Assembly: GCA_034509735.1 (NCBI GenBank)
Contig: JACGWO010000001.1
Location: 34,661,966-34,725,965 of the forward strand
Source of the DNA: Sesamum alatum
Lineage: Eukaryota; Streptophyta; Magnoliopsida; Lamiales; Pedaliaceae
Length of the DNA: 64,000 nucleotides
Direction: 5' to 3'
Both the position numbers and the translations under genes were made by a program. Below the pieces are notes generated by a model that ran no database searches, was not told where the DNA came from, and was given only the letters and a program-made list of their open reading frames with translations. Below, one piece after another: positions 33,594 to 46,859 of this stretch (the stretch's first letter is position 1; each line of letters opens with the position of its first letter).

Positions 33594-33605
33594 TGGTATC
33601 AGAGC
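33594..33605 (+). other. Primer binding site, tRNA-iMet (gypsy G)
   Basis: TGGTATCAGAGC, five bases after the 5' LTR. Confidence 0.92.
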
Positions 33606-33673
33606 AGGTCTACGTTTTTAGGGTGATAAGTTGACTATCGGATGTGTTTAATAATTAGATTGCTTAATGTAGG

Positions 33674-34589
33674 ATGGCTTCTCAAAGTGAACATGCTGAC
33701 CTAGTAGCTAGTAGAGTGTCAGTGGAGTCCACAGAGGGCTCCGTTGCACCTGCAAGTGCAGGTGGAGTTGGGATAGGTCAAGAGGTGTTGGTGTCAATGC
33801 TCCAATTCCTCCTGGTGGTGCTCCAGCGGTAGGGTTACCACCAGAGTATGCACAGATCCTCCAAATGGCTTTCCAGTTCCAGGCCCAAGCCCAAGCACAA
33901 TTTCTTGCACAGGTACATGTACCAGCCCCAGTGCCAGCACAAGCGGTTCTTATAGTTGACCGTAATTGTGAGAGAATTAGAAAGATGGAGCTGCATAATT
34001 TGAAGATACCTTAGACCCAGAGGTTACTAAGAAATGGTGGGAAAAGACCGAGGATGTGATGAACTTGGTGAACTGTACTCCAGAAAATCGACTTAAGTAC
34101 GTTGTTTCTTTATTCACAGGGAATGCACTTATTTAGTGGAGGTCGATGAAGAGGGCATATGAGCTACGAGAGATAACTTGGGCAGAATTTCAGAAAGAGT
34201 TTGATGATAAATATAGACCTAAGATGTACCAAGACAAGAAGAAGATGGGATTTCTAAACTTTGTACAAGGAGATGATCAGACAGTGGCTGAGTATGAGAT
34301 TCGTTTTGCTGCATTAGCCAAGTACGCACCAGAAGCAGTGGCGACACAAGAGGATCGATGTTATCGATTTGAACAGGGGTTACGCCCAGAGATAAAACGG
34401 GGTCTTGCAGTCAGAATTACAAACTTTAAAACTCTCGTTGAGTCAGCTGTACGGATGGAAGAGGCAATGACTGAAGATAAGAAGAAGGGAGAAGAGAAGA
34501 GAAAGTGAACATATTTGACAGGGGAGTCCAGTAGGTCGACCAAGAGGGGCACCGGCCGTTCATTTTTAGCAGGAGGTGGAAGTTTTGCA
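33674..34589 (+). pseudogene. Gag of gypsy G, N-terminal and capsid part
   Basis: ATG at 33674 (MASQSEHADLVAS) runs 52 codons to a TAG produced by a frameshift. Neighbouring frames carry a Pro/Gln/Ala-rich stretch (PEYAQILQMAFQFQ), then WWEKTEDVMNLVNC. The 34146-34508 frame is the retrotransposon gag domain (TWAEFQKEFDDKYRPK, FVQGDDQTVAEYEIRFAALAKYAPE, RFEQGLRPEIKRGL). At least two frameshifts and two stops. Cut by copia H; resumes at 44435. Confidence 0.9.
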
Positions 34590-34594
34590 CGTAG

Positions 34595-36705
34595 TGAAAG
34601 AAATCGGTGGATCGGCCCGGGAGATTAACGCGTATAGCGGAAGCGCGAAATAGTGCGTAATAAAAAAATTACAAAACATAATTAAATGGAATTTAAATCA
34701 TGCATAACGTACATAAACGAATCAAGGGTGTGCCCTTGATTCTCCCGGGCGTTCGGTGTATCTCATGTTCAATAAAACACAACACGGAGGCCATAGAATT
34801 AGAAACGAAAAACCATAATTAAAGAACCTACCCGGTTGTAGTTTTGTCTTCGTTCGGCTACATGCATTGTTCCCCGTTTTGCACCAAGATCTCAAGAAGA
34901 GACCCTCTAAAGCATCTCACTCGCTCCACCGGAAAGCAAACGACCCTTGTGCTAGCAAGAAATTATTTGGGGAGAAGAGACATCGATACACGCTATGAAT
35001 TAACGCAATCAATGTCTCTTATGTTCTTAACTTGAATAAAATCAAGAAGAACAAAGTAGAATTCTTGGAGAAAAAAGAAGGGGATGGACGAATTTGAGAG
35101 AGAGATGAGAGATGAGAGTTGTAGAGAATAGTAGGTGTAAGTGTGTGTTTTTTGAGTATTTATAGAAGATGGAATTCCTATTCCTTCTCAAACTCTTCCA
35201 AAGAGACACACTTTGACTAGGATTTTGACCTAGTCAAATCCTAGTCAAATTAGGCTTTGATTAAGTCAAATTAATCATGGCCCTTCATCTCATCATTCTC
35301 TAGATCAAATCTTGTCCATCCATTTTGATGGGCTTTATGGAATGGGCTTTGTTTAATTCTAAATTAAATATTCCCATGGACTTTATATTAAAATCCTATT
35401 TAATATACTAAGCCCATTAATTAATGGAATGGACTTTATTTAATTCCAAATTTAATAGTCCATGGACTTTATATTAAATCCTATTTAATACCAAGCCCAT
35501 TAATTAATTCCATAGAATGGGATTATTTAATTCTAAATTAAATAGTCCCATGGACTTTATATTAAATCCTATTTAATATACTAAGCCCATTAATTAATTA
35601 ATGGAATGGACTTTTATTTAATTCCAAATTAAATAGTCCATGGACTTTATATTAAATCCTATTTAATACCAAGCCCATTAATTAATTAATTCACCCTTTT
35701 AATCTAATTAAAAGGAAAGCCCATGCTTTGTAAAATTCATAAATCTAATTTATGAACTCAAGCCCGATTATTCCAAATAATACATCGAGGCTTGTATCTC
35801 CAAGAAGTATAATTTAATTCCATTAAATTAAACCTTCTCCCGGAATTAATTCCAAATTAATTCCCTTTCATTTGGTGTAGCGGGTGTGACTCTTCAGGTT
35901 CACCTTTCAGCTAGACTTGGACCTACTTTCCGTTATTTCACAACTAAAGTAGTCCGTTACCATGGGTGGCCATCTAGCAACGGTCCATGGCACTAGAGAC
36001 TAGGTGAATTTATGGTGTGAACATTTAGGCTCCGAGTTATAACGCAGGTGCGGTCCTACCGACGCTCGATACGTACGGGTACGGTCCTACTGTCGCCTGT
36101 CTCCCGGCCTTCAGTCTAGGGGTCGGTTCCCATCGTTGACGAGGCTTATGATGACCATGTGATATAATCGGTCAAATTTCACCAGATCCAAGATACAGCC
36201 TTAGTATGTAGGGGACTGCCGTGATCCTCAAGTCCGAGGACTAATCCCGTACTATCGGAACCGGGAATGCGAGTCATACCGACCAAGCCCGAGTAGCTTC
36301 TATATGACGATTCCCGCGAGTCACCTCAGGAGCGGCCGACCCACTAACACTGCTTAGACGATCCTCGTCACCCCGTCGATGAAACACGACAGCAGATGCT
36401 TAGTGCAAGTCTCAAATGGATTCTCGATGCCCTGTCTCGAGATTCCTTTGACTTGGAGTATTTCAGACTGATTCGGCGAAACTGATTTCATGAACCTACC
36501 TCCAAGCGTAGTTCCAATTTCCCGAAATGTTATTTCAGTCTGTGGGCGTTTGTTGTGACATCGTAACGATGCAAGCAGTAAGTACAACAAACTCATGCCT
36601 ATGAATCCTTACTGCATTCATTAACATAATATTACTTGTTCACAGATTGACGAATGGTTCTCAGAACAGCCAATACCATTGACTTTCTGGTCACCTATTC
36701 TAACA
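34595..36705 (-). repeat. 3' LTR of H (type B), with a 201-bp deletion
   Basis: 2111 bp. Hairpin ATCAAGGG/CCCTTGAT at 34721-34728/34733-34740. TTGAC cluster at 35211-35270, including a full W-box TTGACC. TATA-like element around 35156-35163 on the element strand. Relative to the 5' copy, bases 43651-43851 are missing at 36140/36141, with GAC at both breakpoints. Confidence 0.9.
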
Positions 36706-36719
36706 ATCTCCCACTTGAC
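36706..36719 (-). other. Polypurine tract of H
   Basis: ATCTCCCACTTGAC on the plus strand, that is GTCAAGTGGGAGAT on the element strand. Same as in copia A, directly adjoining the 3' LTR. Confidence 0.85.
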
Positions 36720-39700
36720 CAATAAGTCAATTACCCACTTTTGTTCAGAATCCTCTGAGTATGAGTAATCTACGATACCGACTAAGGTATTATGGGTCCG
36801 CTTATATTTCCTTGCGAAGCAATACGGTCTAACCGTGTTACCTCTATCCACCATTGCCTCCTAGAGATGGTGGTTGTCTAAAAATATTTTCGTGGATCTT
36901 GTGATGAGATCTCGTGCCAATACTCCCATAGCCAAGTTGCCTGCCATATAGGCGAACATGGCTTGGTCGTGCTAGGCGCCACGTCCATCCTATGGACGTG
37001 GTCTTCATCAGTGACCACTATCCGATGCACTCGTCATTGGGCCTGACTGTGCATACCTTTGAGACTAACTGGTTTTCACTTATGCTCTGGAAGCTAGTAT
37101 CACTTTAGCCTTCCAAAGCAACTCTCAACAGACGGTGCATCATGAACACATCTTTAGTCCTTATTCAGGTACTAAGGATCGTTCTTGATTGCTGTCTTCA
37201 ACCCCTCAGTGCATTACCGATTTATGTTGAGCCATCGGTTCCTATGCACCGAGTAAACATATCATATGTTTGCCTAGGGTTAAGACGTAGGGGATACTCA
37301 ACATCCAAGCCGTCTCATTAGTCCACCGTGACTAAGTCTTGAATGGCTTGATGCTTTATGCATAGTATCCAACTTTTTCTCATCAGTCTTACTATGACTG
37401 AGTCTCGAACAACTTGTCCCTCTACATATATGAGTTTTTCTCATCAGTCTACCATGACTGAGTCTTTGAAAAGCTCAATTCATGAAATGTATGTGGGATC
37501 CCTAAAATGTCATGGAGAATTTTCGTGAGTTACGGTTTGTGTTTTAGTGATTCCTAATGCTTTGAATTCATCCATGAATCAAGACATTACACACTTAAAC
37601 ACTTGGAACGCCATTTCTACTCCCACTGATCACCTACGTCGTTTAAGACCGAGTCATGCTCCGTATGAGCTCGTCAAAACGAATATTCCAGTTATGCGGT
37701 GTTTCAAACCTTGTTTTGAATTTCCTAGCGGATTCTATGGCTCCTCTCCATAAATCCTACTACGATGTCCAACATCACGTTCCGCAGGTCATTTGGATTA
37801 CTATCCAAATTTGACCGAACATATCTCGATCACTCGTACCTCTTACGACATTCGGGTTCGTTCTTAAGGGGACTTGGAATATGATCAATTTAAGAAATGC
37901 GATTCTAAAGTAACGTTAGTATTATTCTGTCGTAAACTTGTACAAATTAGACACCGAGTCTAATTTGTCTCCCACTAGTCCCTTGACGTATGTAGGATCC
38001 TTCTACATGCTCAAGGACTTTGTCGGGACACAGGCTTGCCAAACTATGGCTCCTTGTGCGTGACTCCTAGCAAAGTGTTACGTTCCTTACGTTGGCAATT
38101 TGGAGTCTACGTCTACATGGGCTAAGGTAATTGGGTGAAACTTCGATCGATCTTCGTCCAACGAGATTCGATCGTTCCCTTTATCAGAGACCGTCATACT
38201 TGGCCTTTACAGGAAACGTTTCATTGAGGATTCCTATTCTCAACTTGGATGCTCAAGAGCTCCACTAAATACACGGCCTTTTTCGATCCTATCGAAACAG
38301 GTTTAATTTTGCAACCATTTATGGTTCACCTCCTTAAGTCTAATACCCAAACCTCCTATGGGACCTTTAGACTTTTGAACCCTCTTATGGTCTTGTGTAT
38401 TAGTAACCTACAGTTGTCTTATTGGCTCCCTTCCAATAGACTATTTGGCAAGCCTACTTTGTCCAACAAAGAGCTTTCGGACTTTCTTCTTCATAAAAGA
38501 CTTGTAAATTTAGTCGATTCGAATCATCTATTTCTAGATTCATCGAACTTTCCAATTTTCTTATCTTTTAATAAGAAGAAACGCCCTAGCTGTTGTAGAT
38601 GCCAAATCTGTAAGTTGGTCTTGATTAATCCATTTTAGATAATTTGAATTTTGAGTATCCATAAACCTTTTATGGGATGGTATTTTAGGAATTTATGTAC
38701 TAGCAAACATGAATCAATATTCAATAATTTTGTTTGATCAAATATGTATGTAAATAAACCTTTGTCCAACAAAGAGACATACTTTTGATCATGCTAGGTT
38801 ACGTAATTCCTAATATTATCCTAACATGATCACGATTATGAGCCTAACAAGTCTCTAGTCCTTTTCATCAATGGACCTTGCCATTGTTGAATCCTAGAAC
38901 TGTTCTTGGCTTTTAAGTCCTTATTCACTTTCTGCAAACCACCTGCAGATTAGTGATAGGAATGGTATCAAATACCAAATAGAGATCATGTCAATACTCA
39001 ATATCAAATTTTACCTATATTGGAGAGAGGTTTAGAATACTCCCCTTTCCAATGGCCCTCTTTACGACAGTAAATGCTTACGTTCTTAGAATCTATGAAC
39101 TTGACTGCTTGAACCTTTTGCTCTTTCCTTTACCTCCACCTTGTGTTGTAAAGGAACAACACTTGAAGTGCTGCAATAGTTGATGTTACCTTACCCTTCT
39201 TCCTCTTTTAGCGTCTGGCACCCTTGCCTTTCGCTATGGAGGTTGAAGCCTCTCCTACTAGTACCGACGGCGCAGATTTGCAATCGTTGCCTCGTACTAG
39301 ACCGACATAATTACCAACCTATGAAGATCTTTTCTAAGCTCATTCATGTTGATAATTAATGGTTCGTAGGAGGGAGGAAGAGACTGAAGGATCATGTCAA
39401 TGTACGTCTCCTTTTCAAGACTGACGTGGAGGTCTTTTGAGCTTCTCCACTAGGGATTGCATCATCACTCACTCCATGTTCTTTGTACCGACATCCCTTC
39501 CGTCATCTTAGCTCCAAATATGCCTTCGTTGCATTTTACCCACATGCTGGTCCAAGACCATATAGACATGATGCAAACGAAGCATAGTTTGAGCCAACAT
39601 CATTATATCCTACTTGCCGGTGGTCATCCTTCAACTTTTGAACGCCCAGCGTTGCCTTAGTTGTCGACCGTTTCGGCAAGCGCTGAGGAACGTCCTCATT

Positions 39701-39820
39701 CCGGTATGTGAGTTAAGGTTCTGGAAATCTAAGACCATCTTAAGATTTCGCAGTCAATTCGTGTAATTGGTTCCTTTTTAATGAGCCTCTTAGTGATGTG
39801 TTTGGTGGATTCTTAGACAT
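36720..39820 (-). pseudogene. Highly degraded gag-pol of H
   Basis: Minus-strand remnants: ATG at 39820 (MSKNPP), followed within about 25 codons by a stop, with the DNA still alignable to gag. About 39170-39440 matches the basic gag linker and QSLPPS region. 37950-38600 matches integrase, e.g. 'actttgtccaacaaag' and 'tcatctatttctagattc', shared with 55010-55110 in J. RNase H/RT remnants lie at 36720-37500. The whole is about 3.1 kb against roughly 4 kb in copia A, so there are deletions as well as point changes. A 129-codon plus-strand frame at 38249-38638 is antisense to it. Confidence 0.75.
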
Positions 39821-42093
39821 TCACAACATATATGAAACAGAAAATAATAAGCAGAATGAAGTAATATTTTGGTTAAGTCTCGGTCTTTAGTCCTTAACCT
39901 CTCCCACTATTTCTACGAAAACACGGCACTCTCAAACGTTGTTTTTCGGGAAATCCTTTCCTAGTGGGCTCGGGATCCACAGCGATCTCCCCATACCCCG
40001 CTTTTACGATTCGCATGGGAAAAGAACCCGTGGGAGGTATTCCATACCATTCTCGTTCCACGAGATTCCCAAGATAATTGCCTCACCCTTTCACGTGATC
40101 CCGAGGACTCCAAAGCGAATCACGTTATTCGGGCGTTAGACCCGACCCAATCAACCGATTCACAGACTCACTGCTACCTCCACGACTCGTGAGACAGGTA
40201 ACAGCAGTCTACTCATCGTTCATGACAAAGTGCAGCTTCTTTTAAGCACGATAGTCGTGCCACGACTCGTGAGACCACGCTATCGACCTAAAAGATCTTC
40301 CTCACTTTTGCCATGGATGGAAGGCTTGAACAGACTCCCAGAGTCCTAGTCCATTTATTAAGGGTCTATATTTAACTTGGTTTAACCAAGTGAGAGTTTT
40401 GATAGTTACGAGACCTCGTCACATATTAAGTATTGCATTGGATGCGTTATGGCAGAAATATTCTAAGCGTGAATGTAACCATACATAAAGCATATAGAAT
40501 AATCATAAGCATATAATACGCATCGCATGCAAAATAAAGCCTAGCACGCCCCTGTAGGATGATCACAAGCCCAAACCTATGCGACCCACTGAGCCTGCAG
40601 TGGATCTATGGTCAATCTAAGGGTAGGCCCTACACTATTACAAGATTCAATAACCCATTACATGCAATGGGCCTTATAAGTCCTCTTTATCTTCTCGGGC
40701 TCTCCATCGTGGGCCTACACCGGGCTTCTTCTCCATGGATCCTCCGTGGGCCATCTGATGGCTACCTCCATGGGCCTCCAACACCTTGGGCTTTTCTTCT
40801 CTTGCAGCTTTTTATTTACAAAAAGAAATAAAACCTCACCACTAATTCTACTCTCATTACATCATAAAATAAGAAACCCCAATTAAACATTTGGGGGGAG
40901 TACATTAGGAGGGAGCGAGAAAGCCTTATTATTCCAAGACACTAGAAGAGAGACAGAGAGGAAAATAAAGAGGCACACAGGCCACAACCCAACAAATAAA
41001 TGTAAATAATCCATACATGCGGTCTAGGGGCTTTGTGATCATCCTTTGTCAAATCAATTAACACAAATAGCACAAATACATATCCCACGTAAAATATGCT
41101 ATACCAACATCCATGATAATCCATACCATAAAAAATAAATGCAGAAACTACATGTAAAATATCCACACCAAACATTGGATAATAGTGCAACCTATGCACA
41201 ACGATTTTTGTTGGGAAAACCTTTTCCATAATTAACAAGGCAATATTAATTCTATGAAATATAAAATCTCAACCAAAATTAAAATGCGCCAAGTTAATTA
41301 ATTCAGAAAAATTCCCAGAATTATACAGAAAAAAATCGAATTTTCTGAAACACAAAAATCAACAATTCAAGAATATGCCCATTTATTCAAGAATTCCAAA
41401 AATCCAACAATTTGTGCAATATCAATACATGTCAAGATCTACTCATGCTCAAACCATAAAATAACCATGATGTCCAACATCATAAAACGCAGAAATTATT
41501 GCGAAATTTCACATATGAATTTTGATCATTGGTGCAACCATTGCAAAAATTAAATCTTGTTAGGAAACCCTTTCCTCATCAACCAAGCAATATTTATTCT
41601 AGGAAATTCCAAATCTCAAAAAAATAAATATTCTAAGTCAACGGGTTCAGAATAATGCAGAAAATATCATAAAAATAATTCAGTAAAAACAATTTTGAAA
41701 AACGAGCCAAAAACGGGAGAGAAACGGAAAACGGCACAGCCGGCCGGCCAGGCGCGCGCTGTCCGCACACGCTGGGCGCGCTGGCCGGGCGCGCGCAGGC
41801 CCCTGCCTGCACGCGCGCCCGGCCGCGCCCCTGTGCGCGCGGCCAGCGTGCTGCTGCCGGTTCGCCGTTTTTCACTCCTTTTCGACTTTTCATGCAATTT
41901 TTCTGAACCACAAGATAAATTAAACCCTAGAACATGTATATACATATTCAAGAAAGCCAAGATCCAAAATCCCATGCAAAATTAAACGCCAATAAATATC
42001 TACGATAAACATGCTATAAACGTAAATTAAAACACGTTTATCATGCTTAAACGCACATAGCACATAGAATTCTAGGCCTATACACCGAACCGG
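39821..42093 (-). other. Leader of H
   Basis: Palindromes CACGACTCGTG exact at 40181-40191 and 40261-40271. Duplicated inner blocks at about 41100-41335 and 41455-41690. GC-rich module 41735-41870 with stem 41795-41800/41805-41810 (loop CCCT), extended by GC runs. The acceptor-like TAG found before gag in A, E, F and J is not kept here. No gene. Confidence 0.75.
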
Positions 42094-42105
42094 GCTCTGA
42101 TACCA
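42094..42105 (-). other. Primer binding site, tRNA-iMet (element H)
   Basis: GCTCTGATACCA on plus, one base from the LTR at 42107. Confidence 0.9.
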
Positions 42106-42106
42106 C

Positions 42107-44429
42107 TGAAAGAAATCGGTGGATCGGCCCGGGAGATTAACGCGTATAGCGGAAGCGCGAAATAGTGCGTAATAAAAAATTACAAAACATAATTAAATGG
42201 AATTTAAATCATGCATAACGTACATAAACGAATCAAGGGGTGTGCCCTTGATTCTCCCGGGCGTTCGGTGTATCTCATGTTCAATAAAACACAACACGGA
42301 GGCCATAGAATTAGAAACGAAAACCATAATTAAAGAACCTACCCGGTTGTAGTTTTGTCTTCGTTCGGCTACATGCATTGTTCCCCGTTTTGCACCAAGA
42401 TCTCAAGAAGAGACCCTCTAAAGCATCTCACTCGCTCCACCGGAAAGCAAACGACCCTTGTGCTAGCAAGAAATTATTTGGGGAGAAGAGACATCGATAC
42501 ACGCTATGAATTAACGCAATCAATGTCTCTTATGTTCTTAACTTGAATAAAATCAAGAAGAACAAAGTAGAATTCTTGGAGAAAAAAGAAGGGGATGGAC
42601 GAATTTGAGAGAGAGATGAGAGATGAGAGTTGTAGAGAATAGTAGGTGTAAGTGTGTGTTTTTGAGTATTTATAGAAGATGGAATTCCTATTCCTTCTCA
42701 AACTCTTCCAAAGAGACACACTTTGACTAGGATTTTGACCTAGTCAAATCCTAGTCAAATTAGGCTTTGATTAAGTCAAATTAATCATGGCCCTTCATCT
42801 CATTATTCTCTAGATCGAATCTTGTCCATCCATTTTGATGAGCTTTATGGAATGGGCTTTATTTAATTCTAAATTAAATATTCCCATGGACTTTATATTA
42901 AAATCCTATTTAATATACTAAGCCCATTAATTAATGGAATGGACTTTATTTAATTCCAAATTTAATAGTCCATGGACTTTATATTAAATCCTATTTAATA
43001 CCAAGCCCATTAATTAATTCCATAGAATGGGATTATTTAATTCTAAATTAAATAGTCCCATGGACTTTATATTAAATCCTATTTAATATACTAAGCCCAT
43101 TAATTAATTAATGGAATGGACTTTATTTAATTCCAAATTAAATAGTCCATGGACTTTATATTAAATCCTATTTAATACCAAGCCCATTAATTAATTAATT
43201 CACCCTTTTAATCTAATTAAAAGGAAAGCCCATGCTTTGTAAAATTCATAAATCTAATTTATGAACTCAAGCCCGATTATTCCAAATAATACATCGAGGC
43301 TTGTATCTCCAAGAAGTATAATTTAATTCCATTAAATTAAACCTTCTCCCGGAATTAATTCCAAATTAATTCCCTTTCATTTGGGTGTAGCGGGTGTGAC
43401 TCTTTAGGTTCACCTTTCAGCTAGACTTGGACCTACTTTTCGTTATTTCACAACTAAAGTAGTCCGTTACCATGGGTGGCCATCTAGCAACGGTCCATGG
43501 CACTAGAGACTAGGTGAATTTATGGTGTGAACATTTAGGCTCCGAGTTATACGCAGGTGCGGTCCTACCGACGCTCGATACGTACGGGTACGGTCCTACT
43601 TGTCGCCTGTCTCCCGGCCTTCAGTCTAGGGGTCGGTTCCCATCGTTGACTAGGCAACTATGCATAATGCTCGAGATAGGTTTAACTCGACGTAGGAAAT
43701 CCTTTCCCACTACATCAAGTGCTATGGCCATAGACTTTTGTGAGTCTAAACCATCTCCGAGCGCATAGGAGATCTTGCTGTCATATCCTTTGACAGGGGA
43801 CAGATCCTATCTTGGAATTCACCGTTCTTACATACTCCGACTGCACCGGACGAGGCTTATGATGACCATGTGATATAATCGGTCAAATTTCACCAGATCC
43901 AAGATACAGCCTTAGTATGTAGGGGACTGCCGTGATCCTCAAGTCCGAGGACTAATCCCGTACTATCGGAACCGGAATGCGAGTCATACCGACCAAAGCC
44001 CGAGTAGCTTCTATATGACGATTCCCGCGAGTCACCTCAGTCGGCCGCTCCCCAGCAGGCCGACCCACTAACACTGCTTAGACGATCCTCGTCACCCGTC
44101 GATGAAACACGACAGCAGATGCTTAGTGCAAGTCTCAAATGGATTCTCGATGCCTGTCTCGAGATTCCTTTGACTTGGAGTATTTCAGACTGATTCGGCG
44201 AAAACTGATTTCATGAACCTACCTCCAAGCGTAGTTTTCAATTTCCCGAAATGTTATTTCAGTCTGTGGGCGTTTGTTGTGACATCGTAACGATGCAAGC
44301 AGTAAGTACAACAAACTCATGCCTATGAATCCTTACTGCATTCATTAACATAATATTACTTGTTCACAGATTGACGAATGGTTCTCAGAACAGCCAATAC
44401 CATTGACTTTCTGGTCACCTATTCTAACA
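42107..44429 (-). repeat. 5' LTR of H (type B), full length
   Basis: 2323 bp. Hairpin 42232-42239/42245-42252. Donor-like site at 42341-42342 (element strand CCGG|GTAGGT). TTGAC cluster 42720-42785. Conserved U3 block 43465-43517. The conserved end TGTTAGAATAGGTGACC (element strand) is complete. Confidence 0.92.
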
Positions 44430-45077
44430 CGTAGTGGCTCCGCTTTTCGAGGAAGTAGTAGATCGAGATTTGGGGGATCAGTGGGCTTCAACAGGGGATC
44501 GACAGAACGCAGTTCATCTAGTTTTCCCTCTATTGGATCAGGTAGGGGAACTGAACAGAGTTATGGCTGAGGGTTAGCCTTTATACCGAGTTGTTCTACT
44601 TGTGGGAGGCGACATTTGGGACCATGTTGGAGACAAGATGCTACAGTCCGTACTTGTTATAATTGTAGGGGTAGAGAACACACATCTAGGGATTGTCCTA
44701 GTAAGATTACAGATGTAGGTGGAAGTGCATCCAGCGATACACACAGTCAAAGCAGTACCAGGAGTAGTGACCGAGGAGCTGAGATAGGTAGATGCAAAAG
44801 TAGGGGCAGAGGTACTGGTAACAGAGATGGTGACCATATTTTTGGTGGGAGTATGACTAGGGCCGGAGCACAAATAGCTCAGGGACAAACTCAAGCAAAA
44901 ATATATAACATGACTAGGGAAGAAGCTCCAGCCTCGAATGACGTGATTTTAGGTACGATTTTATTATTTGATGTTGAGGCTTATATTTTGATTGATCCTG
45001 GCTCTACGCATTCTTACATATCATCAGAACTTGCATCTAAAATACCTGGTGAGACTAGCCTTTGGGATATAATTTGA
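44430..45077 (+). pseudogene. Gypsy G gag zinc knuckle and protease
   Basis: After the second TSD copy, gag resumes with a Ser/Gly/Arg-rich stretch. CCHC knuckle CYNCRGREHTSRDC is at about 44670-44711, and the aspartic protease motif LIDPGSTHSYISSELA at about 44986-45033. The usual protease core in gypsy elements is D(S/T)G; here DPG, which is found in many plant chromoviruses. A frameshift near 45060 ends this frame. Confidence 0.88.
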
Positions 45078-46480
45078 TGGTTCATTTGCCTGTGGGAGGA
45101 GGTGTGATAGTGGATAGTGTTAAAAAAGGGAGTTTAGTGAGGATTGGTGACATAAATTTACCTGTAGTTCTGATAGTGATGGACTTGAAAGAGTTTGATG
45201 TAATCTTGGGGATCGACTGGTTAGCATGACATAAGGCAGTGGTTTATTGTTATAAGAAAGAAGTCGTGATTGAATATTCTGATAAGCCAAAAGTAGTATT
45301 TGTAGGGGACCGACAAGTAGTGCCAGCTTGTGTGATATTAGCCAATGAGGCGAGACGATTGATGTTAGAAGGAGGTGAGGCATATTTAGCCTATGTGATA
45401 GATACCGAGAAGAGTAGTCCCGCACTGGAAGAAATCCCTGTAGTGAGAGACTTTCCTAAAGTGTTTCCTGATGACCTACCAGGTTTGCCACCGCATAGGG
45501 AAGTGAACTTTACTATAGAAACTCTCCCAGGAGTTGCCCCAATTTCTATTGCACCGTATAGAATGGCGCCAGTGGAATTACAAGAACTTAAAAAGTAAAT
45601 AGAAGAATTATTGGAGAAAGGGTTTTATCAGACCAAGTATTTCACCGTGGGGAGCACTAGTATTATTTGTGAAAAAGAAAGACGGTATTATGAGGTTGTG
45701 CATCAATTACCGCCAATTGAATAGGGTGACAGTGAAGAATAAATATCCGTTACTGAGAATTGATAACTTGCTAGACCAGTTGAAGGGGGCTATAATATTT
45801 TCAAACATTGATTTGAGGTCTGGGTATTGGCAGTTGAGGATAGCAGAGAAAGATATACCAAAAACATCTTCTCGTAGTCGTTTATGGTCATTATGAGTTC
45901 CTGGTGATTCCATTTGGGTTAACAAATGCACCGGCAGCGTTCATGGAATTAATGAATCGTAATTCCAAGAGTACCTGGATCAGTTTGTGATTGTCTTTAT
46001 AGATGACATCTTGGTGTATTCGAGGAATAGAGAGGAGCATGAACAACATTTGAGAATAGTGTTGCAGATTTTGAAAGAAAAACAGTTGTATGCTAAGTTA
46101 AGCAAGTGTAAATTTTGGGTAAACCAAGTGCTTTTCCTAGGGCATGTGATATCAGGTGATGGGGTTATGCCTGACCCTGCAAAGGTGAAAGCTATTACGG
46201 AATAGAGAGTACTGAAAAATACGATTGAAGTTCGAAGTTTCTTGGGATTAGCTGGGTATTACAGGCATTTTGTTAAGGGCTTTTCCATAATTGCAGGTCC
46301 TTTGACGAAGTTATTGAGGAAAGGGGCACCATTCCATTGGACTGGACAATGTCAGCAAAGTTTTGATGAGCTAAAGAAAAGATTGACATCGACTCCGATA
46401 TTTTGGTTTTACCATCTGGTAGTGGGGGATATGTGGTGCATACAGATGTATCCAGACAGGGTTTGAGGTGTGTATTGATG
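45078..46480 (+). pseudogene. Gypsy G reverse transcriptase
   Basis: Fragments in order: EIPVVRDFPKVFPDDLPGLP and IAPYRMAPVELQELKK, ended by TAA (45596-45598); [19 protein letters not shown] and [16 protein letters not shown] (45669-45896); [12 protein letters not shown] with the catalytic FIDD at 45996-46007; [19 protein letters not shown]; then LAGYYRHFVKGFS and [16 protein letters not shown]. Stops at 45596, 45894 and 46203, plus several frameshifts. Antisense frames here are shadows. Confidence 0.92.
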
Positions 46481-46859
46481 CAAGATGGGAAGGTGATTGC
46501 TTATGCATCTCGCCAGCTAAGGACTCATGAATTGAATTGGAATTAGCAGTGATTGTGCATGCATTGAAGATTTGGAGGCACTTTTTATATCGCGAAAAAT
46601 TTCAGATCTTTACCGACCATAAGAGTTTGAAATATATTTTAACGTAGAAGGAGTTAAATTTGAGACAAAGAAGATGGATAGAGTTGTTAAAGGATTATGA
46701 TTGTACTATTGATTATCATCGGGGGAAAGCAAATATAGTAGCAGATGCAATAAGTAGAAAGATTTCAAGCACTTTAGCTTGTTTGGGGAGTCATAATATG
46801 ACATTGCTATTGGAAATGAGATCTCTGAATACGAAATTGGAGGTGGATAGATAACAGGT
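46481..46859 (+). pseudogene. Gypsy G RNase H
   Basis: [10 protein letters not shown], then after small shifts AVIVHALKIWRHFLY, FTDHKSLKYI and [19 protein letters not shown], ending [13 protein letters not shown]. This is the usual chromovirus RNase H. A TAG follows KYILT near 46645, and further shifts are present. Confidence 0.88.

Larger units (their letters stand above)
34595..44429 (-). mobile_element. Copia element H (minus): fresh LTRs, decayed interior
   Basis: Ends TGAAAGAAATCGG (34595) and TATTCTAACA (44429), with a perfect TSD CGTAG at 34590-34594 and 44430-44434, in the gag of gypsy G. The two LTRs differ by eye at only about 1% of sites apart from one 201-bp deletion. Yet the interior (36720-39820) has no minus-strand frame of gag-pol length and aligns only loosely to gag and integrase of J. 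This combination suggests a non-autonomous element moved by proteins of a relative. Confidence 0.9.

Noticed and set aside
38249..38638. 129-codon plus-strand frame
   Set aside because: It is antisense to the decayed integrase of element H and shares DNA similarity with 54900-55110 of J in the other orientation. No independent gene signal.
36720..39820. Captured host gene inside element H
   Set aside because: Scattered stretches match gag and integrase of relatives in the right order and strand, so it is decayed gag-pol rather than foreign sequence. Short unplaced intervals remain.
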